Part shown: in pieces, positions 12,261 through 22,800 of the stretch
How positions within the stretch are numbered: position 1 is the first letter of the stretch
Layout: every line of letters starts with the position of its first letter
Source: Watersipora subatra
Taxonomy: Eukaryota; Bryozoa; Gymnolaemata; Cheilostomatida; Watersiporidae
DNA: 64,000 nt
Reading direction: 5' to 3'
Assembly (NCBI RefSeq): GCF_963576615.1
Contig: NC_088711.1
Coordinates: forward strand, 63,211,248 to 63,275,247
Notes under the pieces: model-generated
Told to the model about the DNA's origin: nothing
The model's database searches: none
What the model saw: only the letters and a program-made list of their open reading frames with translations
Position numbers and translations under genes: made by a program

Positions 12261-12383
12261 TGACGTAAATATCAATGGGCCAATCACGCCACCGAAAGTC
12301 GTGTCACTGTCTATTTTTAGTAACTTGCTCAGCAGTGACGATAATGACTCACCAGCTAGAGCTAGTCATTCATGACTTAGTCA
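12261..12383 (+). promoter_or_regulatory. Jun promoter: CRE-like, CCAAT, MEF2 and AP-1 sites
   Basis: Within 125 bp, ending 90 bp before the Jun ATG, are TGACGTAA (12261-12268, CRE/ATF-like), CCAAT (12280-12284), CTATTTTTAG (12311-12320, a consensus MEF2 site), TGACTCA (12345-12351, a perfect AP-1 site) and TGACTTAGTCA (12373-12383, AP-1-like palindrome). From established knowledge, the vertebrate JUN promoter also combines a CCAAT box, a MEF2 site and AP-1/CRE-like sites through which Jun:ATF2 dimers autoregulate. The same set here suggests conserved autoregulation. No clear TATA box was found. Confidence 0.65.
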
Positions 12384-12473
12384 GAAGAACGCGTTCGCGT
12401 TTACTAAACTTTGCAACGATAGTTTCTAGTGACTCATAAGTTATTTATAACAGCAAAGCTGGATAAGCGACAG

Positions 12474-13481
12474 ATGGAAGCCAGTTTATATCAGGATGGC
12501 GAACCTGACAAGGCACAAGATCTCAAGAAAAACATGTTTCTAGACTTCACATCAGGTAACACTAAACAGCAAAAGTTTGCTAACCTCCTAGCAAGCCCGG
12601 ATTTTAAAATGCTAAACATGTCTTCGCCAGAGCTAGAAAAGATGTTTACATCTAATGGCGTGCTGCAAACACCAACACCCACTCAATTTATATACCCGAA
12701 ATATGTTACTGACGAACAAGAAGCATATGCAAGGGGTTTTGTAGAAGCACTCGCACAACTGCACGGACCAGGTGGGGTACCTAGCACTGGCCCAACAGCT
12801 ACTGCAACAACATTACCAAATGCATTAAATTCGACACAAACAGGCGTACCTTCTCAGACTGCTGATCTGCCTACTTACAGCCAGCTAAAACCCATGTCAA
12901 CCATTGCGTTCACTTCAGCGTCTACCTCTGCTGCCACGACTTTAGCAAATATGAGTGCTCTTGGCTCCATTCCTTCATCAAAAAGGCCGTATCAGTTTGT
13001 ACCCTCTGGTCTTGTTACACCTTCAAAACCATCGTCAACCATACCATCTTCAGTGGAAGTAAAGCATGAACCATCAGCATCACGCTCATCTGACACAGAT
13101 CATACTGTACCTACAAGTATGCAAGCCAGTCCGGCTGGCAGTAGTAGAGTTACAGATAGCCCTGCCCTGTCACCAAGCAGCACCGTAAACATGGATAACG
13201 ACGCTATGCCTATCGATATGGACAACCAAGAAGTTATCAAAGTGGAGAGGAAACGAGCCCGAAATCGCATAGCTGCGCGAAAATGCCGAACCAGAAAACT
13301 GGAGCGGATTTCTCGGCTTGAAGAGAAAGTAAACGATCTGAAAAATAAAAACACTGAGTTGCTACAGCATGCGACTAGTCTGAATGATCAGGTCGTACAA
13401 CTTAAACAGCAAATCATGGACCACATGAAAACTGGCTGTCAAATTTTAATGCCTAATACCTCAGTCTTAGGGCCAACATAA
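12474..13481 (+). CDS. JUN: Jun transcription factor (AP-1 subunit), intronless
   Basis: A 335-residue bZIP protein, close to the 331 residues of human JUN and, like Jun genes in most animals, in one exon. The start is the first ATG in frame (MEASLYQDG, matching METTFYDD of human JUN); the frame is open a little upstream but without an ATG. The JNK-docking/delta region is followed by Ser41-Pro and Ser51-Pro (LLASPD and SSPELEKM) and by TPTPTQF with Thr66 and Thr68, the equivalents of the phosphorylated Ser63/73 and Thr91/93. Then comes the conserved VTDEQE segment, a Ser/Thr/Pro-rich middle, the basic region at about 257-277 ([13 protein letters not shown]) and a leucine zipper to about 313, ending in the Jun-type GCQILM. 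It would act in the nucleus as a homodimer or with Fos/ATF at AP-1 sites. Oddity: the basic region has Arg where vertebrate and fly Jun have Ser (AARKCR against AASKCR). Confidence 0.96.
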   Translation: MEASLYQDGEPDKAQDLKKNMFLDFTSGNTKQQKFANLLASPDFKMLNMSSPELEKMFTSNGVLQTPTPTQFIYPKYVTDEQEAYARGFVEALAQLHGPGGVPSTGPTATATTLPNALNSTQTGVPSQTADLPTYSQLKPMSTIAFTSASTSAATTLANMSALGSIPSSKRPYQFVPSGLVTPSKPSSTIPSSVEVKHEPSASRSSDTDHTVPTSMQASPAGSSRVTDSPALSPSSTVNMDNDAMPIDMDNQEVIKVERKRARNRIAARKCRTRKLERISRLEEKVNDLKNKNTELLQHATSLNDQVVQLKQQIMDHMKTGCQILMPNTSVLGPT

Positions 13482-14156
13482 AATGATAATGCCATGAAAT
13501 TATCTTTCGCTGTAAGCTTTTTAATCCTATGAAACATGAAGATTATTTTTTGATTTGTAATGTGATATTATATCATAGTTTATCACTATCATATATGTGA
13601 TATTATATTTTGGTTGTCTCTGGCTGTTATGATTTGTCAGCTAACTTTCTGCTATGCTATGTAAAGTGCAAATCTTTATTTATTATGTAAAATACATTGA
13701 CAAAATGTTGTCAGCCTTACATCAATAATGTGTGCAACACCTTTGGTCACTTATCTTCATCTCAACTGAATGAAGACCAAAGACAAACTACAACATCTCC
13801 AAAAATATGTTAGTCATCTTTTAACATTTTGGAGTTAAATTCCATGACATGGAGAGATGAGCTGTTTACTGCCCTAGCTGTCCCAAAGCAAGCAATTTTT
13901 TAGTCAGTTAATTGATTTACATGAGATATCTAACTACAAATAGTTAAATAGGCTCACGAGCTAGTTAGTTATTTTCAGTGAAAGGAATGACTGGAAGACA
14001 GCTGTGTATGTTGAATATTCTGTAAAACAAATAATAAGACATGCCATTTTCCAGTGGCTTAGTTGATAAGCAAAAGCAGTAGCTATGTGAAGTAATACTT
14101 ATAAATTATTTGTAGTCATCAGTATATTGTATCTAGTTGTCTAAATTTTTAATAAA
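13482..14156 (+). other. Jun 3' UTR with AU-rich motif and polyadenylation signal
   Basis: About 670 bp of AT-rich sequence follow the Jun stop. An AATAAA lies at 14151-14156. Overlapping ATTTA-type motifs at about 13675-13687 could act as AU-rich instability elements, as expected for an immediate-early mRNA. The 3' end is inferred from the signal only. Confidence 0.5.
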
Positions 14157-14461
14157 CTATTAAAAATTGAATTTACCTCAGCACTGAGAAATGCTGAAGT
14201 AAAAACTAAAACAGAATTTTGAAGTTGTTCTATCTACGCATCAATATCTTCGGCCTCTACTCGTAGTTCTTCGATCAATTATCATAGAGTTTCACAGCCA
14301 ATGGTTCACAGCGATTATCTAGTTGAACATAGTAAGCCTTTGATCCTTCAATTACAGATATTTACCTCATCTTAGAACATTGTCCTAGCGAGCTTTCCTC
14401 TCATAGGCCAGAAAAAAACAGGTCAATACATTTTCCGGTTGAAGCTTAAAGGTGGAGAAAA

Positions 14462-17400
14462 ATGTCTGATGCTTTTGAGACTACGCCCCCTGCCTTTACC
14501 GACGGGGATGAGGACCCAGCTGCTGACTTTTTAGCACGAGAACAAGACGAATTAGCTGCTATTGATGGTGATGCTAGTTTTGACTTTAACGCTGCCCAAG
14601 CTGATCCGCAAGGTAATTACGTTATATCGTTTCCATTGGCCGTCATCTGTTTTGAAAATATTTAAACTTTTGTTTACACCTTAAAGTTAAGGATACATAT
14701 TATGTTGTAGTATAAGTAGTTTATAAGTTTATTTGCTTACACCTGCATAATTTTATTGCAATCTAATAGGCGAAATAGTGTAGTTTTACATGTATTGTAC
14801 TTATGAGAACTACGCTGAATTTTCAAATCTTATGGCAAAGTCATAAGAATATAACAATTTTCACAATTAACAAATGATCTTTTCGTTCTAGTTTGTTATT
14901 TTATAATAAATTTGGTAAACTAAACTTCGAAACTGAACCGTTTTGCTTTGAAACATTCCGTTGGTAAAGTTTGCTTACTATTTACAGGAGGTTTTTCCCA
15001 GTACGACGCGTTTGATCCTGTATCTGCAGACTCAGTAAGCTTTATTATATCTTAACTTCATATTACAATATTGGAATTTTTTGTGATTTAAGACTGTATT
15101 TCTGTTAGAGCTTTTAGGTGGATAAGCTTCAACTCATTTTTGTAGCTTTATGAAATATTTAAGATGTAGTGAGCTGTGAGTTCTAGAATCGTCAAGCATT
15201 CGTAACATTTATTTGGTTTATTTGAAGCCTCCCGTAGGTGGTGATGCCTTTGGTGATGCAGACATGGGTACAGCGGCAGCTAGCCTATATGAGGAGCCAG
15301 AGGTATGCTCTAGTAGATTATGATTACAAGTCCTCTTAGTAATGAGAAAGTTTTTACTGCTGATAATTACTAAAAAACTGCACTTTTAGCCTTTCTTGGA
15401 ATTGCTTGTAATGCAATATTAGTACATAAGAGGTACCTACAAATATTCTGCATACGACAATTATTTTTGTCTTTTGTTTCTTTCTGTACGTAATCACGAT
15501 CAAGGGTTTCTCAAGACAGTCAAGTTAAATCCATTGCTACAGACGCTAATAGATAAAGGTTTAATCCTGTCCAGCTAATTTTTTTCTTATACTGACCCCT
15601 GAATACAGTTTGCCTACCTCAACTGGTTATGTAATTTGATAGCATCTATAAAAAAGAATAAAACAAACTCCAAGTTATGTTGGTGTAAATCAAGGGCAAA
15701 ATGTCTTTGTTTTTCTTGGCATACCTAATTCGATTCAGTTTTAAAGATTACAGCCCTGCAGGGCTTATTCCTGTTCTGTTGTTTTTCACTTTAGGTCTAA
15801 TCTAAGGTTTTTCAAAAATAAGTTATTAACTTGTTAACTACATTAATAATACTCTAACATAAATAACATTTTAATAAATGAAAAATTACCAAATATTAGT
15901 GCCAACTTACTAATTTGCTACTTTAAATCTTGCTAGGATTGAGTCATTATTTGAGTGTTATGCGGCATATGGTTTAAGGATGTTCATACTCATTTATCAT
16001 ATTCTTTATATAATTTGATTACATATCATGGGCATACTCAATATACATGTATTTTATCAAGGGTACACTGAATGTTACTCATTTTTGTTTTTTAGTTTGG
16101 AATGCATTAGTGTAATGTTGTACAGTAAAACTTATTTTGTATTGTTATATCATATAGCCTGTGGTACAAAATGGGCCCTATAGTGCTATATCTGGGCTGG
16201 ACAGGTTAGCTATTGAACCAGAGAAGATTAAAAAATGGAGGGAAGATCAACAAAAAATGTTGGAAGAAAAAGGTGTGTAAGTCCCACGGTTGATACATAA
16301 ATATTCGCATTTACTTGTTTGCATGGGGAACTTAGCAAAATGATCTACAACTGATTTTCTTCTATAATCCTTTTTGGGGTGCACTCTTTTTTATGTTGGT
16401 CATTTTTATATACAGTAGACGCTCCTACAACGTAAATAATCCATTCCGGAATTTTTTTACATTGTACAAATTTTACATTATCTGAACAGTAAAATACATG
16501 TAAATTGCGTAATCCGTTCGGAGATCTTTTCAAACTCACTCCTTTGACCCTTCTAAAAGGAATAGCTATACTCAGCTTTTTCATTGATTGGCTGAACCGT
16601 AACTGTGGTATTATTGGTTTGTATCAACAAATTTTCCTCTTTTTTATCACTTTCACTTGTTTAGGGTCCATGATTGCAGTAATTTTACAATAAGTTAAAG
16701 GAAGTGCACACCTAGAACATCAATTTACAACGATTTGTTCATTATCACCGAATTAGTGAGTTCTATTCTGCAGAGAAAAAAATCGAAAATTCATGTGTCT
16801 ACAATAAAGCAAAATAAAAAAATATTTTTGCTACAAAAAGAGCGGTGTCTATCTGTGTGTCCATCTACTCGTCTCCAAGTATAAAGGTTAGAATAAAACT
16901 TGGCTTACTCTAACTTATGAAATTCAGATCTGTAGACCGACACCCTGGTACCTGCATTTATCGATTTAAGTATTTATGAATAATTGCGCGACTACTGATT
17001 CTCTGTGCTTTATCAACACGACTGACGATTTCTCACGGCGAACTAGATTGCCGGGGTACTACTTGTATATATAATAGAGATGTATGTCATTTTCTCCCGA
17101 GTGCGACAAGAGCTCGATATTTTTGAGACCAATTACAAGATTCTCGTTATTCAAATCGAATTTGAGAGCTTGCACCGACTTGAAATTTTACGTTGTACAT
17201 AACTTCTTACGTAGCGTGAAGCAAAAACTTTACATAAATTCTTTATGTTATGGGGAATTTAGGTCATAGTAGGTATATGTTATAGGAGCTTCTACTATAT
17301 TATATAACATAAATAGGGAGCGTCTACTGTATTTAGCTGCCTTTATTGTTACCGTAAATTCTGGCGTATAACTGGAAAATTTGACACCAAATATCAAGCT

Positions 17401-19251
17401 TTAAAATCTATCGGTGACTTAGACGGTGGCGAGGTTTTTTATGAGACGAATTCTAGTGAAAGTCAAATTAAAAACCTATCGCAAATCAAAATTATATGAT
17501 ATGTCTTCTAGGGATTTATTTCTAAAATAGATCAAACATGAAGTTCCAATCTTCATCATTCAAATTGTCATTACAAGGATTCTCTTCTATAATAACGCGG
17601 TTTTTCCGAATTGTATGCTTTTTCTTAGTATCTGTCTACGAGCCCACTCTTGGGTAAACCATTTGACGCATCTACTATTGTCCTTTCATTCTTTTTCTTG
17701 TACATAAATCACGATTCTTGACCGAAATCTGTGTTGTGTCAATGCTTTTCTATTAAAAATATTCTTTACTCATCTAAATCCCTCTATACTCCTCGAGATC
17801 CCTCTATACGCCTCCAGCTTCCTCTATACTTTTCTAGCTTCTTCTATACTTCTCTAGCTTCCTCTATATTCCTCTAGCTCCCGCTATACTCCTCTAGATC
17901 CCTCTGTACTCATCTAGCTACTGCTATACTTATCTAGCTCTCGCTATACTTATCTAGCTCTCTCTATACTCCTTTAGCTTTCTCTATACTCCTCTTTTCA
18001 AATGTTCTTTTTATCAGCAACAAGAGCTTGACACTACAACTTGCTGTTTTTCTGTTCATAAGAAATATACGCCATCTATCAGACTCAGTGTACTGCAATA
18101 ATTGTTTTTTCAGTTATCTCTAAAATGTTACTCTTTTAAGGAAGTGTCTAGGATCAGGGTCCTACTTGTGTATACAGGACTAGGCTTTAAGGCGCTTTCA
18201 CTCACTTACCTTTAGATTCAGCTGAAGCAGAGCAGATTGAGGAGATGAGGCGGGCAGCTAGAAAAGAACTTGACGACTGGTACAGGCATAAAGATGAGCA
18301 GCTGGAGAAGACTAAAGCTACCAATAGGTGATTTAACTCTATGATTTGCTTAGCGAAGACGTGATCTACGATTTACCCTGGCAATAACAATTTACTTCTA
18401 ACTCATTTCAGAAAAAATGATCGGTAGGAGTGAGTGTACATTGTTGTGCCCTGTATTGTCTTTTAGCTAGTCATTTAGATTTCTTACTGTGCCCGTACCC
18501 GGTACTACGGGTACCTGTACAGTGCCCGTAGTACTGTCAAGTTGAGTCTCATTCTATCTACTTTTGCATCGTTGTATATAGCCTTAGGACTTGGGCTGCT
18601 TGCTCCCTCTCATCAGTGATAGTCCTTTTATTTAGTAAATTGGCTGGTAGAGTTGGTTCTTGTTTTCACCAGTGGAAACTATGTTTTGGTGCGTAGCACT
18701 AGCCACAGCCCAACATGTATGACCACACACGCATTTTATCCTATGATTTGCGCTAGTAGTAGCAGATTTGTTTTAGATTTTTCCAACTAATCACCGGAAG
18801 GTGTTAGCAATTGTATATTTTGTTCTCAATGAGTAATTAATTATCAATTATCAATTAATGTTCAAACATCCTCCGGTGTAACAAATTTTGTCTGCATATG
18901 GCTGGCTGTTTTCCAGTTTACTTAAACAGCGTTTGATACTCACTTGTTTGCTTCGTGTCTTCCCAATGCTTTCATATCTGCGTCAGTTTATTATTCTATT
19001 TGGAGTGCGCAATCGGTGTAAAATGTGAGTTAAGATTATCCAATGTTTGAAATGCTTGCTTGTGTCATAGAGCTGCTGAAGAGGCCTATGTGCAAGAAAT
19101 AGAAGACAAGGAGCCCGGCAGTGAATTTGAGAGAATATGCAAGCTCTGCGACTTCAACCCAAAGAATTCTAAGAACACAAGAGATGTTTCAAGATTTAGG
19201 TCAATTCTATTGCAGCTTAAACAGGGTGGACTCATCAGAAATCTGCAGTGA
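14462..19251 (+). CDS. CLTA: Clathrin light chain
   Basis: Six exons join in phase into 226 residues: 14462-14612, 14988-15034, 15228-15302, 16158-16272, 18216-18327 and 19071-19251. The protein lines the outside of clathrin triskelia and regulates assembly and Hip1/actin contacts at coated pits. The N-terminus has the conserved clathrin light chain segment (EDPAADFLAREQDELAAI). A Gly/Ala-rich linker follows, then the heavy-chain-binding helix (LAIEPEKIKKWREDQQKMLE through ARKELDDWYRHKDEQLEKTK). The C-terminal domain has LCDFNPKNSKNTRDVSRFRS and ends LIRNLQ. Length fits the family (about 210-250). Exon 2 has a tandem acceptor, ACAG|GAG|G, so two isoforms differing by one residue are possible. 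The large intron 4 carries a 917-bp MITE and a minisatellite. A polyadenylation signal lies at 19459. Confidence 0.95.
16413..17329. mobile_element. Pogo/Tigger-type non-autonomous element, 917 bp
   Basis: Terminal inverted repeats are CAGTAGACGCTCC and its complement GGAGCGTCTACTG, flanked by TA on each side, the target duplication of the Tc1/mariner/pogo group. Near the right end there is a second, imperfect terminus (GGAGCTTCTACTATATTATA), a sign of internal duplication. No transposase frame is visible. It lies within clathrin light chain intron 4 and is removed by splicing. Confidence 0.85.
17757..17995. repeat. Degenerate 20-bp pyrimidine-rich minisatellite
   Basis: Repeats of CTCTATACTCCTCTAGCTTC-like units, about 12 copies, in clathrin light chain intron 4. 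The strand bias (few purines) could resemble long polypyrimidine tracts but lies 200 bp before the real acceptor at 18215. Confidence 0.85.
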
Positions 19252-19458
19252 ATCATAGAGCAAACCAGTGGTAGCCGTCTATACAGGAAGTGTTGTAGTA
19301 GCAAAATCATCTTGTATCCTGTTGTATTTTGGTATTTGTTTTGTATTTTAACACATTCAAGGAAGCTATGGTATCAAAAAATTACATCAGTTGTGTAACT
19401 TATTGCCTATATTAATGTTGTTAAAACACATTCTTTTTTACATCAGTAGATATGGAAA

Positions 19459-19464
19459 AATAAA
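19459..19464 (+). terminator. Clathrin light chain polyadenylation signal
   Basis: AATAAA about 210 bp after the stop codon, the first such hexamer downstream. Confidence 0.6.
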
Positions 19465-19860
19465 TTCTTCAACAACACAATTTTTAAACGTAATAACCAT
19501 TGCAAAAACTGTATTTTTATAAGCTTGATAGAATTTGTATATCTACCACAACATTACCATAAAAACACTTCAAAGGTTCAAAAAACTCACCTGGTAAACA
19601 GTGAACAATTTTTGCTAACCGGTAGTATTGCACAAAATCAAATGGAATTGTGCGATACCTTGGGAGTTGTGGTCTTTTGCAAAACTAGAACTAGACTGCG
19701 AAAACGCGTTATGCCCATGGATGTTAATTATCGCGATACCTACATTCAAAAACTAAGGCTCATCCGTTGTTTGGTTTTTAAGAGTTAGTAGTAGCGGTTT
19801 GTTTGAAACGCCTAGTATTAATTTCCATGTAAAATATATCAATTTTCAGCTGTCAAAATT
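19465..19860. other. Short intergenic interval before hinderin
   Basis: An open frame at 19525-19788 ends in a stop 70 bp before the hinderin ATG and shows no recognisable protein features. A TTTTCAG just before the ATG could be an acceptor for an upstream untranslated exon. Confidence 0.4.
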
Positions 19861-22800
19861 ATGAGTGTATCTTACACTAAGCATAATTTGCCAACATCTC
19901 AAAATTGTTTACCGAAAACACGAAGCGAAAGAGCAGTTGGTAACCCGAACAGAAGATGGCAGCATTCAAAATCGAAACAGTATGGTACCGCTGTGAATCA
20001 TACAAATGTCAAGACTCATCCTTTATCTTCTGTGCAATTGGAAAGTGGTCAGAATGTCTCTAATGTGCTGTACATTGAAGAAGGAAAAGAGAATTTGAGG
20101 CCCCAAACAGGAATGTCTCGACATCACAAGAAACATAAAAGAACAGCTAGTCTTACAGATTTAAGACCAGAAGACAAGAAAAAAGTCGCTAATCTGATAC
20201 AAGAACTCGCTAACTTGGGCTCAGAAAAAGATAAAATTGAACAATGTCTGAAAAAAGAACGCTATGACTTTGAAGAGGCAATAAAAGATCTGGTTAAAGA
20301 TCAAAAAAACTTACTCTCTGAGCGACAAGCAGTTCAAACAGAATTAAATTCTTGTCAACAGCTTTTGAGTCAACTACAAGAAGCTGTACTTCATCGTCCA
20401 ACGTCGGCTCTGTCATCACTGAGAAGTCTTAAAGACAATGATGGGAGCATTATGCTGGACAATCGACTTGCTGAGCAGAGTCATGGCTCTGAACTGGACA
20501 ACTATATAAGCAAGCACCAAACTACTCAAGATATGGAGGTTGCATCCGAAGTTGCAAGTGTAACTAGTGAATCAGCTCGCAATCCAAGGTGGGGAATATG
20601 AGTTGATTGAGCCTGTCACGTGCATAAGGTGTCAGTACTAATTTTATTGAAACCGTTTTTATGATTATTAAATTCATTTTAGAACGTCGTCAACGTTTAT
20701 TGGTGAAGGTGTGCAACAAAAAAGGGTTAGAGATAATTTGCATGCGGCAGATGCTTTGAGTGAAATTTCAGTTCGTACTAACTCTACTATTGACTACAGT
20801 CGGAAGGATGAAATATTCATGGAGCGGGCAAGACTCATAGAGGTACCATTTGATACTAGTTTAAGAATATATTGAATAGTTGTTCTTGTTGAGAAACAAA
20901 CTGATTGCTTTCTTCATTTATTTAGGAACAAAGGCTTTTGAAGCTAAGATTGGCTGAACAGGAAGAATTACTGAAGATCACACAAAAACGACTCAGCTTG
21001 AGGGAACACGAGTTTACAGAACAGAGATATCAGTAATTTTATATTTTGATCTTGCGTTTAATCAGTACAGAAATCAAAAGACTTAATCTAATTTCATGTG
21101 TTCATCACGCATTTGAACATTGCCATCATGCAAAATATAGTCTTTGGAAGCTAATCTATATTTGGCTCAACTATAAAAAGTTTATAAATCAGATGACAAA
21201 CTTTTCGGCTCTTGAACATCGCAAAAATCTGTTCACTGCATTTAATGAAGTCATTCGCGACTAATTAAAATTGTACATACATGTAGATCGTGCAATAATA
21301 ACCTTTGCGTCTTGAACATTGAGGAACTTGCTTGAATACTTTACATTTCTTTTGGAAAATCGTGGTTATGCAAAGCTCTGTTATCGATAATTGGTGAAAT
21401 GTATGGTGAGTAGCAAAATATGTTCTATGTTAAACTTTTTTTTGCTAATGCGTTTAATAACAATTATTTATAAATTGGTTATACAAGGGCTTGAACTTTG
21501 GCATTTTACAAAAACTTCTGCACAATGAGCTGTGCAAAAAAATGCATGTTGGTAAGATTATAAGATTGGGATAAACTTGATATTCAATTTAGCAGACTGT
21601 CCCGCTGTTGTAATCAGCAAGGTTTTTTGTATAAGTTCCAAAAGGTTCCATAAGGTTAGCACTTCAATTGAAATTGTATAAAAAATGTTATAGAAATATT
21701 TGCATATGTACTATTAAAGCATTGCATATCAGCCCACTTCAACACTTGTTGTTTATTACAGAGATGTTTCCAGACCCGCCGCTAGTCATGTTGTCCATAG
21801 AGGTCACAACTCCGAATCTTCTAGATCCTTTTCAAAGCAGACTATGGCTACTCCGGTTGCTGTACCTGTTAGCCTGAGCCGAAGTTTCAATGTTGGCGTG
21901 CAGGTAAAACACTTTACCGGTAAATTGGGAGCTGTCACTCTTATAGAATGCTTGTCCATTTATTAAATGCTAGATGGAAGTACTGAGATCCTACTTGATT
22001 GCAGATGGCATTTACTGGCTATTGACCATTACTATGAATTTAATTAAAAAATTTTGGTTGTAAAATTTCTAAAACAATTCACAAAATTTTTCTAAAGGTT
22101 TGTGTATGAGCAGGCCCTCGAAGATCGAGTATGTCTGCTTAGCAGAGGCTGTTGGAATCTTTTTTAAAAGCAACAAACGATGTTTTTATGATCTTGGCTG
22201 GTCATGTCTGAGTCCTGTGGCAAGGGAATGAGGATGTTGTCTTTGAGGGAAAGCTCTACAAATGTCCAGTTGCGAAGAGCATTTTGAAGTTGGATGTCAT
22301 TCCTGTCACCACCAGTGGTTTTTTTGGGATTTGAATCTTGAACAGTTGTTTGTAGATCAGGAGTTCTAGACCACTAGGCCACGGCTGCTGTAAAGGTTTA
22401 TATGTGTGTTAGCAGTAGTACTCCGCGCAAAAGGTCTTTGCTAGCGAGACTTCCTAAATCTTGCTAGCACAGGTGTGAATAAAATTGTAAAACAAGGCTT
22501 ATAGTAAATATTGTTTGCTTACATCTGATTTAATTGAGGCTCACATGTATTCCGTTTCATCAGCCGTTGACTATCTTAAATACATGTGGTGTTTGGACAA
22601 GCTGTTATGCTAAAGGATACATTTTCTTCTCTCCTCGCCGATAGGCATACTTATCAAAGTATTGTGTGCATTTTGTCAGTTTATGTCGAGGTTAAGGCTG
22701 TCGTCTTCTCGTTGCTTCTGTTATACCCTTCCATCACAGAGAAGTAACGCTAAGCTGAACATAGTGCTCAACACATTGACTAACATAACGTGAAACTTAA

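Noticed and set aside
12429-12473. Upstream extension of Jun
   Set aside because: The frame is open but starts at GTG; the first ATG at 12474 matches the usual Jun N-terminus.
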